38,916 nucleotides of DNA from an uncultured Ruminococcus sp. (GTDB taxonomy: Bacteria > Bacillota > Clostridia > Oscillospirales > Ruminococcaceae). Location of the stretch: contig CALXIQ010000009.1 of the NCBI GenBank assembly GCA_944388405.1, positions 1 through 38,916 on the forward strand, given 5' to 3'. This document shows positions 8,296 through 17,038 of the stretch, one piece after another; position 1 is the first letter of the stretch; the number at the start of each line of letters is the position of its first letter. The notes under the pieces are model-generated. The model did no database searches. It had not been told where the DNA came from and worked only from the letters and a program-made list of their open reading frames with translations. The position numbers and the translations under genes are program-made.

Positions 8296-9006
8296 TTGAG
8301 CCTGTTTGTTATGGCGGATTTGCATTTGTCCCTGTCAGTCAATAAGCCGATGGATATTTTCGGCGGCTGGAAGGATTATATGCAGAAAATCGAAGAAAAT
8401 TGGCAAAAAAAAATCAAGCCGGAGGATACTGTGGTAATCCCTGGGGATATATCCTGGGCTATGGGGCTTGAGCAGTGCTACAAGGATATGGAGTTTTTGA
8501 ATAAGCTCAACGGCAGAAAGATAATTTCAAAGGGGAATCACGATTACTGGTGGAACACCAAAAACAAGATGGATAATTTTTTCAAAAGCAACGGATTTGA
8601 AACGTTGAACATTCTGCACAACAATCATTATGCCTATGAAAATATCGGAATATGCGGAACAAGAGGCTGGATAAACGACGGCAGCGCAGAGGAAGATAAA
8701 AAGGTTATCCTCCGTGAGGCGGGCAGGCTTGAAGCTTCAATAAGCTCGGCTGAAAAGGCAGGGCTTGAGCCGGTGGTGTTTCTGCATTATCCGCCGGTTT
8801 TTGCCGCAAGCCGCAATGAGGACATACTTGATGTGATACATCGTCACAATATCAAGTGGTGCTTTTACGGTCATCTTCACGGCAAGGGTCATTTGTCCGC
8901 CATTAACGGTGAGCGTGAAGGTGTTAATTATCGGCTTATATCAAGCGATTTTCTGCAATTTGAACCAATGGACATAACGAAAATTGTGCAATGTGACAAT
9001 TTATAA
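8296..9006 (+). CDS. Metallophosphoesterase (calcineurin-like)
   Basis: A 236-residue calcineurin-like phosphoesterase resembling the MPP_DR1119 subgroup; substrate unknown. The dimetal motifs are all present in order: DLH (residues 8-10), GDISW, GNHDYWW, a His in LHYPPV, and GHLHG near the C-terminus. The start is TTG 8296, with AGGAGG at 8283-8288. No signal peptide is seen, so it is cytoplasmic. It has no obvious functional partner next to it; tig downstream has its own promoter. Confidence 0.88.
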   Translation: MSLFVMADLHLSLSVNKPMDIFGGWKDYMQKIEENWQKKIKPEDTVVIPGDISWAMGLEQCYKDMEFLNKLNGRKIISKGNHDYWWNTKNKMDNFFKSNGFETLNILHNNHYAYENIGICGTRGWINDGSAEEDKKVILREAGRLEASISSAEKAGLEPVVFLHYPPVFAASRNEDILDVIHRHNIKWCFYGHLHGKGHLSAINGEREGVNYRLISSDFLQFEPMDITKIVQCDNL

Positions 9007-9014
9007 AAAAACAC

Positions 9015-9043
9015 TGGAAAAATTCAAATATGTATGCTATAAT
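9015..9043 (+). promoter_or_regulatory. Promoter of tig
   Basis: An extended -10 box (TGCTATAAT, hexamer 9038-9043) with a weaker -35 TGGAAA at 9015-9020 and a 17-base spacer, giving a leader of about 30 bases. Confidence 0.7.
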
Positions 9044-9079
9044 TATTTAGATACATTTATTTAATGGAGGAATTAAAAA

Positions 9080-10360
9080 ATGAGTTTGAAGTCAGCAAAT
9101 AAGGTTGAAACCAATAAGACGGAACTGGAGATAGAGATTTCTGCCGAAGCCTTTGAAGAGGCTATCGAAAAGGCTTATCAGAAAGCTAAGAAGAACATCA
9201 CAATCCAGGGCTTCCGCAAGGGTAAGGCTCCCCGTAAGCTTATCGAAAGAGAGTATGGCGAGAACGTGTTCTATGAGGACGCTGTAAACCTCCTTTACGG
9301 TCCCGAGGTTGACGCTGCAATCAATGAATCGGGTGTTGAGCTGGTTGCCAGACCCGAGGTTGAGGTTACATCTATCGACAAGGCTACAGGCGTTGCTCTC
9401 AAGGTTGTTTGCATAACAAAGCCTGAGGTTGAGGTTAAGGATTATAAGGGTATAGAAGTTGAGAAAACTGTCAATGCTGTAACCGATGAGGATATTGACA
9501 GAGAATGCAACAAGCTGAGAGAGAGAAACGTAAGAATCATTACCGTTGACGACAGAGCTGCTGAAATGGGCGACGACGTTGTAATCGACTTTGAGGGCTT
9601 CAAGGACGATGTTGCTTTTGAAGGCGGCAAGGCTGAAGATTTTACGCTTACACTTGGCAGCGGTCAGTTTATTCCCGGCTTTGAAGAGGCTATTGTAGGT
9701 CACAACGCCGGCGAGCAGTTTGACATCAACGTAACCTTCCCTGAGGAGTATCAGGTTAAGGAGCTGGCAGGTGCGCCCGCAGTATTCAAGATTAACCTTA
9801 AGTCCATTTCAAAGAAGGAGCTTCCCGAGCTTGACGACGATATGATCAAGGACGCTACCGAGTTTGAAACTGTTGACGAGTATAAGGCTGACGTTAAGAA
9901 GAAGCTTGAGGAGGCTGCTGAGAAGGCTGCCGATGCTCAGGTTGAAAACAAGCTTTTTGATAAGGTAGTTGAAAACATGACTGCTGAAATTCCTCAGGTT
10001 ATGTTTGATAACAGAGTAAACGAAATGATTAACGAGCTGGCTCAGAGACTTCAGCCTCAGGGCATTACTCTTGACCTTTATCTCCAGTATACAGGTCAGA
10101 CTATGGATACTCTCAGAAAGGCTTATATGGAGCAGGCTGAAAAGCAGGTTAAGCTTAGACTTGCTCTTGAGCAGGTTGTAAAGAATGAGGGAATCGAAGC
10201 TTCCGAGGAGGAAGTAAACGAGGAGTTCAACAAGCTTTCAGAGACTTACAAGATGGACGTGGAGCAGATAAAGAATTACATCCGCGCCGAGGATCTTGCT
10301 AAGGATATAGCTGTAGGCAAGGCAGTAGACATGATTAAGGAAGCTGCCGTTATTAAGTAA
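9080..10360 (+). CDS. tig: Trigger factor
   Basis: Ribosome-bound chaperone and peptidyl-prolyl isomerase that receives nascent chains at the exit tunnel. The N-terminal ribosome-docking signature GFRKGKAPR is at about residues 44-52; an FKBP-type domain follows (about 150-240) and then the helical C-terminal arms. The 426-residue length is standard. GGAGG lies just upstream of the ATG. It precedes clpP and clpX, the common tig-clpP-clpX arrangement. Confidence 0.96.
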   Translation: MSLKSANKVETNKTELEIEISAEAFEEAIEKAYQKAKKNITIQGFRKGKAPRKLIEREYGENVFYEDAVNLLYGPEVDAAINESGVELVARPEVEVTSIDKATGVALKVVCITKPEVEVKDYKGIEVEKTVNAVTDEDIDRECNKLRERNVRIITVDDRAAEMGDDVVIDFEGFKDDVAFEGGKAEDFTLTLGSGQFIPGFEEAIVGHNAGEQFDINVTFPEEYQVKELAGAPAVFKINLKSISKKELPELDDDMIKDATEFETVDEYKADVKKKLEEAAEKAADAQVENKLFDKVVENMTAEIPQVMFDNRVNEMINELAQRLQPQGITLDLYLQYTGQTMDTLRKAYMEQAEKQVKLRLALEQVVKNEGIEASEEEVNEEFNKLSETYKMDVEQIKNYIRAEDLAKDIAVGKAVDMIKEAAVIK

Positions 10361-10379
10361 TTGTTGTAGTATATTGTCC

Positions 10380-10410
10380 TTTTCGCTCGCTGTATCCCTG
10401 CGAGCGAAAA
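10380..10410 (+). other. Intercistronic hairpin between tig and clpP
   Basis: A perfect 10-base-pair stem (TTTCGCTCGC/GCGAGCGAAA, 10381-10409) with a 9-base loop lies 20 bases after the tig stop. It has no T-run downstream, so it is more likely an RNA-processing or stability element, or a partial terminator, than a full terminator. Confidence 0.5.
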
Positions 10411-10434
10411 GCATATAATCAGGAGGTAATGAAA

Positions 10435-11022
10435 ATGGCATTGATACCTTATGTAGTAGAACAAACCGGCAGAGGCGAGCGCAGTTACGACATTTTTTCA
10501 AGACTGCTCAACGACAGAATTATAATGCTCTGCGACCAGATTAACGACGCTGTTGCAAGCGTGGTAGTGGCTCAGCTTTTGTATCTTGAAGGTCAGGACC
10601 CTGAGAAGGATATCGACCTTTACATCAACAGCCCCGGCGGTTCAATAACTGCGGGAATGGCTATCTATGATACCATGCAGTATATAAAGTGCGACGTTTC
10701 CACCATCTGCATCGGCATGGCGGCTTCAATGGGAGCTTTTCTCCTTTCAAGCGGCGCCAAGGGGAAAAGACTTTCCCTTCCCAACAGCGAAATTCTTATT
10801 CATCAGCCGCTTATTTCAGGCGGTCTTTCGGGTCAGTGTACCGATATAAAGATACATTCGGATCATCTGGTAAGAACCAGAGAAAAGATGAATCGTATTC
10901 TTTCGGAAAACACCGGCAAGCCTATCGAGCAGATTAATATAGATACCGAAAGAGATAACTATATGACAGCTCAGCAGGCAATGGAATATGGACTTATCGA
11001 CAAAGTAATAACCAACAGATAG
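10435..11022 (+). CDS. clpP: ATP-dependent Clp protease proteolytic subunit
   Basis: Serine protease subunit ClpP, forming the tetradecameric chamber that degrades proteins fed by ClpX. The catalytic triad is visible: Ser98 in MAASMGAF, His123 in LIHQP and Asp174 in TERDNYM. Length is 195 residues. The start is ATG 10435, 8 bases after AGGAGG; ATG 10429 is only 2 bases from that site. Neighbour clpX encodes the cognate unfoldase, 30 bases downstream. No CtsR-type heptamer repeats were seen upstream. Confidence 0.97.
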   Translation: MALIPYVVEQTGRGERSYDIFSRLLNDRIIMLCDQINDAVASVVVAQLLYLEGQDPEKDIDLYINSPGGSITAGMAIYDTMQYIKCDVSTICIGMAASMGAFLLSSGAKGKRLSLPNSEILIHQPLISGGLSGQCTDIKIHSDHLVRTREKMNRILSENTGKPIEQINIDTERDNYMTAQQAMEYGLIDKVITNR

Positions 11023-11052
11023 TTTTATAAACAGAAGGATTGGTGTAACAAA

Positions 11053-12330
11053 ATGCCTAACGATGTAATTAAGCGGTGTGACTTTTGCGGAAAACCGGAA
11101 ACAAAGGTAAGAAATATGTTTTCCGCAGGGGATAATCATATTTGCGACGAGTGCGTTCTGTTCTGTTATGATATTTTGGCGGAGCAGGGCATTGCTACTG
11201 CGCCCAAGCAGGTAAAATTGCAGGATAAAAAAGATGCCCAGCATAATATAACGCTGAAAAAGCCTGCCGAGATAAAAGCGTTTCTTGACGAATATGTCAT
11301 CGGACAGGACGACGCAAAGATTGCCCTTTCGGTTGCAGTATACAATCACTACAAGCGTATTATGTCCCTTGACGACGACAGCGACGACGTTGAAATTCAA
11401 AAGAGCAACGTTCTGCTTTTAGGACCTACGGGAACGGGCAAGACTATGCTCGCCCAGACGCTGGCAAGGCTGCTTAACGTGCCCTTTGCAATCGCCGACG
11501 CAACCACCCTTACCGAAGCGGGATATGTGGGCGATGACGTTGAAAATGTGCTGACAAGGCTTATTCAGGCTGCTGATTACGACGTTGAAGCGGCTCAGAA
11601 GGGTATAATCTATATTGACGAGATTGACAAGATAGCCAGAAAGTCGGAGAACACCTCTATCACCCGTGACGTCAGCGGTGAAGGCGTTCAGCAGGCGCTG
11701 CTTAAAATCGTAGAGGGCACTGTTTCAAACGTTCCTCCCCAGGGCGGCAGAAAACATCCTCATCAGGAGTTCATTCAGATTGACACAAAGAATATTCTGT
11801 TTATCTGCGGCGGCGCATTTGAAGGACTTGAATCGGTTATAAAGAAGAGAACAGATTCCTCTTCACTGGGCTTCGGCGGAAACATCAAGAACAAAGACGC
11901 AGATACAAATGTTATGAAAAAAGTACTGCCTCACGATCTGGTGAAGTTCGGCATAGTGCCTGAGCTGGTGGGACGTCTGCCGGTTATAACGGTGCTTGAT
12001 GAGCTGGACGAGGATACTCTTTGCAGGATTCTCACCGAACCGAAAAATTCCCTTATCAGGCAGTATACAAAGTTGTTCAAGCTTGACGGTATTGATTTTA
12101 CCGTTACCGACGACGCCAAGAGGGAAATAGCAAGACAGACTATTGCTCAGAAAACTGGTGCAAGAGGTCTGCGGGCGATTGTGGAAAAGATTCTCACAAA
12201 GCTTATGTTTGAAGCTCCCTCAGACAGCGAGATAACGGGAATAACTATAACCTCCGATTGCGTTAAGGGAATCGCAAAGCCTGTAATAACAAGAACAAAA
12301 GCGGAAACTTCCCCACGTAAGGGGGCATAG
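11053..12330 (+). CDS. clpX: ATP-dependent Clp protease ATP-binding subunit ClpX
   Basis: AAA+ unfoldase partner of ClpP. The N-terminal zinc-binding domain has Cys9, Cys12, Cys31 and Cys34. Walker A is GPTGTGKT (about residues 124-131), Walker B is IIYIDEIDK, and the pore loop GYVGDDV is present. The 425-residue length is normal. It starts 30 bases after clpP with only a weak ribosome binding site. A terminator follows the gene. Confidence 0.97.
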   Translation: MPNDVIKRCDFCGKPETKVRNMFSAGDNHICDECVLFCYDILAEQGIATAPKQVKLQDKKDAQHNITLKKPAEIKAFLDEYVIGQDDAKIALSVAVYNHYKRIMSLDDDSDDVEIQKSNVLLLGPTGTGKTMLAQTLARLLNVPFAIADATTLTEAGYVGDDVENVLTRLIQAADYDVEAAQKGIIYIDEIDKIARKSENTSITRDVSGEGVQQALLKIVEGTVSNVPPQGGRKHPHQEFIQIDTKNILFICGGAFEGLESVIKKRTDSSSLGFGGNIKNKDADTNVMKKVLPHDLVKFGIVPELVGRLPVITVLDELDEDTLCRILTEPKNSLIRQYTKLFKLDGIDFTVTDDAKREIARQTIAQKTGARGLRAIVEKILTKLMFEAPSDSEITGITITSDCVKGIAKPVITRTKAETSPRKGA

Positions 12331-12358
12331 TAAATAAAGCTGCCTTATACCGTTTATA

Positions 12359-12384
12359 AAGCTCGGCTTATGCCGGGCTTTTTT
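12359..12384 (+). terminator. Terminator after clpX
   Basis: An 8-base-pair stem (12360-12367 with 12372-12379) with a TTAT loop is followed by six Ts. Confidence 0.88.
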
Positions 12385-12459
12385 GTGCGGGAGATTAGAA
12401 TAGTGCAGTTTAAGTAGTCTGCTCCTTTCAAAAAGGGTATAAAAATCAGCGCATTGCAC

Positions 12460-12488
12460 TTGACCTTATCAAAAAAAAGTAGTAAAAT
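12460..12488 (+). promoter_or_regulatory. Promoter of pduL
   Basis: TTGACC at 12460-12465 and TAAAAT at 12483-12488 with a 17-base spacer. Confidence 0.72.
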
Positions 12489-12540
12489 ATATATGGAAGT
12501 GCGGTAAACGCATAATCTAAGTTGAAAGGATTTGTTCTTG

Positions 12541-13119
12541 ATGTCAAAGAAATTTATTGTTGAAACCTCGGCTCGTCACGTCCATGTAACAGAGGAGGAT
12601 CTTGAAACTCTGTTCGGAAAGGGCGCAAAGCTTACTCATAAAAAGGATCTTTCCCAGCCGGGACAGTTCGCCTGCGAGGAAAGAGTAACGGTTGTAGGTC
12701 CTAAGAAAGAGCTTGCCAACGTTTCTATACTCGGACCGGTGCGTTCGGCAACTCAGGTGGAGCTTTCGGCTACTGACGCACGCTCTATCGGAATCGCAGC
12801 TCCTGTAAGAGAGTCTGGAGATCTTGACGGTTCAGGTGCTTGCAAAATAGTAGGACCTTGCGGTGAGGTTGAAATTTCTCAGGGCGTAATTATTGCAAAG
12901 AGACATATTCATATGACTCCTGCAGACGCTGAAGAGTTCGGTGTTAAGGACAAGCAGATAGTTTCGGTTAAGATAGAATCTGCTGAAAGAACTGCGATTC
13001 TTTGCGATACTGTGGTAAGAGTAAGTGAAAAATATGCGCTGGCAATGCATATCGATACCGATGAATCTAACGCAGTAGGAGCTTCAAGGGATCAGATGGG
13101 CGAGATAGTTGAAATTTAA
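12541..13119 (+). CDS. pduL: PduL-type phosphate acyltransferase
   Basis: Phosphate acyltransferase of the PduL family, which interconverts acyl-CoA and acyl phosphate (propanoyl or acetyl). The zinc-ligand histidines appear in two repeats of the domain: His13 and His15 in SARHVHVT, His122 and His124 in AKRHIHMT. The 192-residue protein starts directly with the catalytic domain and has no N-terminal microcompartment-targeting extension, and no shell genes are nearby. It probably serves as a general phosphotransacetylase for acetate formation. The ATG 12541 start lies 10 bases after AAGGA; an in-frame TTG at 12532 is too close to it. It is a single-gene unit. Confidence 0.9.
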   Translation: MSKKFIVETSARHVHVTEEDLETLFGKGAKLTHKKDLSQPGQFACEERVTVVGPKKELANVSILGPVRSATQVELSATDARSIGIAAPVRESGDLDGSGACKIVGPCGEVEISQGVIIAKRHIHMTPADAEEFGVKDKQIVSVKIESAERTAILCDTVVRVSEKYALAMHIDTDESNAVGASRDQMGEIVEI

Positions 13120-13141
13120 GTTTAGGGCAGTTTCCATATAT

Positions 13142-13172
13142 ATCGGGCGGTCACAGATCGCCTGATTTTTTT
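13142..13172 (+). terminator. Terminator after pduL
   Basis: A GC-rich stem (about 13143-13149 with 13159-13165) is followed by a run of seven Ts. Confidence 0.85.
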
Positions 13173-13257
13173 GTATAGCTGACTTAGTGAACGGGTTTAT
13201 AGTTTTAGCTTGTGTTTTGTTGTATAAAATAAATGTACTCAAAAAGGCTTTAATGCA

Positions 13258-13296
13258 AATTTAAAAATTAACCGGAAGGCATAAAGACTTCCGGTT
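13258..13296 (-). terminator. Terminator of the FN3-CAP gene
   Basis: A perfect 9-base-pair stem (13270-13278 with 13288-13296) is followed, in the minus-strand direction, by TTAATTTTT. It lies 21 bases after the gene's stop. Confidence 0.8.
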
Positions 13297-13317
13297 AAAA
13301 GTTGATATATTTGTCCG

Positions 13318-14385
13318 TCAATTAGTAAAAAGCTGAACCCATGATTTGGTGGAAGAATCATATCCGACGCCGAGCTTTCCGAAATTAGGATTCATAATAT
13401 TTTTTCTGTGGCCCTCCGAATGCATCCATGCAGTTACGACTTGGCTCGGAGAAATCTGCCCTTTTGCAATATTTTCACCGACAGTGTTCCATCTGATGTT
13501 AAATTCGTCAAGTACAGTAAAGCAGCTTGTTCCGTCCGGTCTGGTGTGGCTGAATAGTGTGTTGATCTCCTTTGCACGCACCTGTGCCGCCTTGCAAAGC
13601 TCAGTGTCAAGAGTCAGGCTTTTAAGTCCCGCCTTGTTCCTTTCAATGTTTACAAGGGCGAGGACTTCCTTTGCCTCAGCAAGAAAAGCGTCACCTTTTG
13701 TCGTAACAGAAACGTTTCCGAATGCGCCTGCGTTGACCTTTCCTTTAGTATCAGTCCTGTAGGCTCTGACTTTGAACTGATATTTTGTTGAAGGATTCAA
13801 ACCGCTGATGCGGTATGTAGTTGTATTCATGTTGCGGATAGTAGCTATCTTTGTCCATGAACTGTTTTTAAGCTGATATATCTGATAACCGTTTCCGGTC
13901 TGCTTTGTCCAGTTGAGGCGAACTGCGTCGGCTGTTTTGCTTGTGGAAGTTATTTTTACGGCTTTTGATTTTGTGGCAGCAAGAAACTCCTTGCTTGCAC
14001 TTCCCCAATAATTAGTGCCGTTTACTTTTCTGTATGCCTTGACTTTATATCTGTAAAGCGTTCCCGATGAAAGCTTGCTGTCACGGTAGGTGGTAGTGCT
14101 GCCGTTTTTTATGGTTGCAATTTTCACCCAGTTTTTCCCGTTGTAACGGTAAACTCTGTAACCCGAAGCACCACTGACCTTATTCCAGTTAATGCGTATT
14201 GCATCGGCAGTGCATGAATAGTCTGATTTCAAGGTAACCGTTGCCGGAGTATAAGCCGAGGCTGTAAGTACTGAATCGGCTGAAGCCGCAATGTTAAAGC
14301 CGTTGTCGGCGGAAGCCCCGGCAAATGAAGAAATGGCGATTACTCCCGCTGAAAAAAACGATAACAGTATTTTAAAGTTGTTCAT
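13318..14385 (-). CDS. Secreted FN3-FN3-CAP domain protein
   Basis: A 355-residue exported protein. A signal peptide spans about residues 1-27 (cleavage after GASA). Two fibronectin type III repeats follow (about 45-135 and 145-232), each with the W-x-K/Q-x-S/T-G ... GYRVY/GYQIY pattern, and then a C-terminal CAP/SCP domain (about 240-355) with the conserved histidines in FSHTRPDG and HSEGHRKN. Function of bacterial CAP proteins is not settled; surface or cell-wall roles are likely. I chose ATG 14385 because GGAGG lies 8 bases upstream; the TTG at 14400 overlaps that site. It is alone, with a terminator on its 3' side. Confidence 0.9.
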   Translation of the reverse strand: MNNFKILLSFFSAGVIAISSFAGASADNGFNIAASADSVLTASAYTPATVTLKSDYSCTADAIRINWNKVSGASGYRVYRYNGKNWVKIATIKNGSTTTYRDSKLSSGTLYRYKVKAYRKVNGTNYWGSASKEFLAATKSKAVKITSTSKTADAVRLNWTKQTGNGYQIYQLKNSSWTKIATIRNMNTTTYRISGLNPSTKYQFKVRAYRTDTKGKVNAGAFGNVSVTTKGDAFLAEAKEVLALVNIERNKAGLKSLTLDTELCKAAQVRAKEINTLFSHTRPDGTSCFTVLDEFNIRWNTVGENIAKGQISPSQVVTAWMHSEGHRKNIMNPNFGKLGVGYDSSTKSWVQLFTN

Positions 14386-14507
14386 TAATAAATCCTCCAA
14401 TATGTAATTTTATAATTAAATTCTATCATGCTTAATTTGTAAAGTCAACGTTAAATTATCCCAATACATTGCTTTTTAGCGAAATGCAAAAAATTATAAA
14501 TAGAAAA

Positions 14508-14545
14508 AGTAAAAATCGTCCGCAAATTCCGGACGATTTTTCTTT
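14508..14545. terminator. Bidirectional terminator-like hairpin
   Basis: A perfect 11-base-pair stem (14512-14522 with 14530-14540) with a 7-base loop has a T-run on its 3' side in both orientations. In the minus direction it could back up ppk termination and insulate the CAP gene. Confidence 0.65.
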
Positions 14546-14649
14546 ATGTGATTTTATCATATTTAGTTTGTAAGGTTTATACGCAGTCTGTTTACGTATA
14601 TATGAAAGGAGATGCGGTTACATAACTGTATGTTGAATATTCCAAGTAC

Positions 14650-14698
14650 AAAACAACGGCTGCGGTATCTTATTAACCCACAGCCGTTGTTGTTTTTT
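14650..14698. terminator. Terminator at the 3' end of ppk
   Basis: An 11-base-pair stem (14652-14662 with 14681-14691) lies 17 bases beyond the ppk stop. The T-run is stronger in the plus direction (six Ts) than in the ppk direction, where the tail is TTTTG. Confidence 0.6.
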
Positions 14699-14714
14699 CA
14701 ATTATTATGTAGAG

Positions 14715-16841
14715 CTATTTATTCCTTTTGAAAAAGCCTATAATCACAGAGAAAATGTTTTTTTTCTTTGGCTTTGCCGCCGTTTGGGTCTGTTTGGGAG
14801 CGTTGGCGTAAGCTTCAGCCACAAAGTGCTTTTGCGAGTCGATTGGGTTGTCGCTTGTTTTTACGTGAGAATATGTTCCGTCGGGATGCTGTTCTCTTGC
14901 TTTTACGTTGTCGGAAAGCTGGATGTTGAAATAGTCGATAACACGTTCCTTTATTCCTTCATCCAGCAGGGGAGCGGCAACCTCAACTCTACGTGTAGTG
15001 TTTCGGGTCATATAGTCGGCGGAGGAGATATACACTTTTCTTCTCACACCCGAGCCGAAAATATATATTCTTGAATGCTCAAGATACCTTCCCACTATGG
15101 AAATAATCCTGATGTTGTCGGTTACACCTTCAACGCCTGCAACCAGACATGATATACCCCTGATAACAAGCTCCACCTTTACTCCTGCCTGGGAACATTC
15201 AATAAGCTTATCTATAAGCACTTTGTCGGTAAGAGAATTAAGCTTTGCGCCTACATAGCCCTTTCCTCCGGCACGGGCGATGTTTATTTCATCGTCCATC
15301 ATTTCAACAACTCTGTTTTGCAGACACAGGGGAGCAACCAGCAGCAGTTTTGAGTTTTCAACCAGCTCGCCTACCGACAGTGCCTTGAATACGTTCTGAG
15401 CATCCTCGGCAATTTCCCTGTTTGCAGTCATAAGGCTGAAATCGGTATAAAGCTCAGCAGTTTTTTCGTTGTAGTTTCCCGTTCCTATCTGAGTATAATA
15501 TTTAACCGTTTTGCCGTTCTTTTTGGTTATAAGGCAAAGCTTTGAATGGACCTTAAGCTTCTGAGGACCATACATAATGTGACAGCCCGATTCCTCCAGC
15601 AGCTTTGACCATCCGATATTGTTTTCCTCGTCAAACCTTGCACGCAGTTCCACAAGAACAATAACTTCCTTGCCGTTTTCAGCAGCGGCGCACAACGCCT
15701 TTACTACCTTAGAGTTCTTTGCCACACGGTAAAGGGTCATCTTTATTGAGACCACCTGCGGGTCGTTAGCCGCCTCTTCAAGCAGGTGGATAAAAGGCTT
15801 TATTGATTCATAAGGGTAGGACAGCAGTATATCGCCCTTATCAATTTGCTGCATCATGGGGACGCCGTCCTGAACCATACGGGACCGCTGAGGCTCAGCC
15901 TTAGGGAAAAACAGCTCCTTGCGGTTTGCCGCCTTGCCAAATATTGTGGAAACGTATTTAAAGTCAAGAGGCGATTTTTCCACAAAAGTCTGCTTTTTTG
16001 ATAGTTCAAGCCGTAAAAGCAGTTCGTCAAGGGTCAGGTCGGAAATCGTTTTTGAAAGCTGAAGTCTTACCGGACACAGCCTTTTACGCTTGCTTATAAG
16101 CACGGACATATTCTGCCTAAAATCAAGCTCATTGTCAAAGCTTTCGTCAACGTCAATGTCGGCGTTTCTGGTAATGCGCATCAACGCTTTTTCTTCAATT
16201 TTATAGCTTTCAAAAGCTTTGTCCGCATAGTGAAGAATAATATCCTCAACCAGCAGAAAGCTGATTTTATCGCTGGCGTCAGATGGCAGAAAAACGACCC
16301 GTTCAAACTTTCCGCCGCAGCCTATAATACCAAGCTTTATTCCCGATTTTGAAGATATTCTGGCTATTACGTAAATATCCTGATTGTTAAGGAAAGGGAA
16401 GGGATGACGCTTATCTATAATAAGGGCATTAAGAAAAGGCTTGATTTCATAAGCGTAATATGAATCCACAAACTCCTGCTCGGATTTTGACAGGCTTTTC
16501 ATTGTTCTGTGGTAAACTCCCCGAAGCTCAAGCTCCTTGTTTACAGCTGAAAGAGTCTTATCCTTGATGTCGTTAAGCTCGCCCACCTTTGAGTAGATCG
16601 CCGCCAGCTGTTCGGATGGACGCATTTTGGTTTTGCCGTCCTTTTCATCGTCGTTGATAAGTTTCTGGTCGATGAGGGAGCCGACTCTTACCATAAAAAA
16701 CTCATCAAGATTGCTTCCGTAAATTGAGGTAAAAAGCAATCTCTCCATAAGCGGAACCGAGCTGTCCTGAGCTTCCTCAAGCACCCTGTTATTGAATTTC
16801 AGCCATGATAGTTCTCTGTTATCGTAAACTTTATTAGACAT
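14715..16841 (-). CDS. ppk1: Polyphosphate kinase 1
   Basis: Polyphosphate kinase, which makes inorganic polyphosphate from ATP reversibly at the membrane. The 708-residue length and the N-terminus (NRELSWLKFNNRVLEEA) are typical. The autophosphorylated histidine is His432 in KVHSKLCL and the second essential histidine is His589 in LEHSRIY, close to the E. coli positions 435 and 592. The last 50 residues are a low-similarity, Lys-rich tail ending in a short hydrophobic-basic segment, longer than in many homologues. ATG 16841 lacks an adjacent GGAGG; the strong AAGGAGGA is 26 bases away, with a hairpin between. It has its own promoter. Confidence 0.96.
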   Translation of the reverse strand: MSNKVYDNRELSWLKFNNRVLEEAQDSSVPLMERLLFTSIYGSNLDEFFMVRVGSLIDQKLINDDEKDGKTKMRPSEQLAAIYSKVGELNDIKDKTLSAVNKELELRGVYHRTMKSLSKSEQEFVDSYYAYEIKPFLNALIIDKRHPFPFLNNQDIYVIARISSKSGIKLGIIGCGGKFERVVFLPSDASDKISFLLVEDIILHYADKAFESYKIEEKALMRITRNADIDVDESFDNELDFRQNMSVLISKRKRLCPVRLQLSKTISDLTLDELLLRLELSKKQTFVEKSPLDFKYVSTIFGKAANRKELFFPKAEPQRSRMVQDGVPMMQQIDKGDILLSYPYESIKPFIHLLEEAANDPQVVSIKMTLYRVAKNSKVVKALCAAAENGKEVIVLVELRARFDEENNIGWSKLLEESGCHIMYGPQKLKVHSKLCLITKKNGKTVKYYTQIGTGNYNEKTAELYTDFSLMTANREIAEDAQNVFKALSVGELVENSKLLLVAPLCLQNRVVEMMDDEINIARAGGKGYVGAKLNSLTDKVLIDKLIECSQAGVKVELVIRGISCLVAGVEGVTDNIRIISIVGRYLEHSRIYIFGSGVRRKVYISSADYMTRNTTRRVEVAAPLLDEGIKERVIDYFNIQLSDNVKAREQHPDGTYSHVKTSDNPIDSQKHFVAEAYANAPKQTQTAAKPKKKNIFSVIIGFFKRNK

Positions 16842-16846
16842 AAGCT

Positions 16847-16874
16847 ATGCTCTCTTAACGGAGCATTCCTCCTT
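16847..16874 (-). promoter_or_regulatory. Hairpin between Shine-Dalgarno and start of ppk
   Basis: In the minus-strand transcript AAGGAGGA (16867-16874) is followed at once by a perfect 6-base-pair stem (ATGCTC/GAGCAT, 16861-16866 with 16847-16852, 8-base loop) and then AGCTT and the ATG. Folding removes 20 bases and leaves an effective spacing of 6. Confidence 0.5.
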
Positions 16875-16936
16875 AATTTATTTGATACGGCACAATGCTT
16901 TAAGTTGCTTGCAGCCAAACATTAATACATATTTTA

Positions 16937-16965
16937 ATTATATTATATTGTCCTATTGAAGTCAA
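16937..16965 (-). promoter_or_regulatory. Promoter of ppk
   Basis: On the minus strand TTGACT (16960-16965) and TATAAT (16937-16942) are spaced by 17 bases. The leader is about 90 bases. Confidence 0.8.
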
Positions 16966-16995
16966 TAAGAATAATGTAAAATATGAGTATAAGCG

Positions 16996-17035
16996 ACAAA
17001 AAAGCACGTCAATGTGCTTTACATTGACGTGCTTT
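16996..17035 (-). terminator. Terminator of the ABC exporter operon
   Basis: A perfect 15-base-pair stem (17001-17015 with 17021-17035) with a 5-base loop is followed by Ts in the minus direction. It begins 4 bases beyond the stop codon of the second ABC gene. Confidence 0.9.
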
Positions 17036-17038
17036 GCA

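Larger units (their letters stand above)
14386..14714. other. Intergenic region between the CAP and ppk genes
   Basis: About 330 bases with no convincing gene. It holds AT-rich sequence with an upstream region for the CAP gene, a hairpin at 14512-14540 and the hairpin at 14652-14691. Short ORFs near 14604 and 14631 lack support. Confidence 0.6.

Noticed and set aside
10412..10420. TATAAT-like sequence just before the clpP ribosome binding site
   Set aside because: It has no -35 box and would start transcription within or after the Shine-Dalgarno.
11053..12330. Heat-shock repressor sites (CtsR or CIRCE) near clpP-clpX
   Set aside because: No matching direct or inverted repeats were found upstream of tig, clpP or clpX.
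14604..14735. Short plus-strand ORFs in the CAP/ppk gap
   Set aside because: One has 7 codons and the other runs through the terminator hairpin into the ppk 3' end; neither looks like a real protein.
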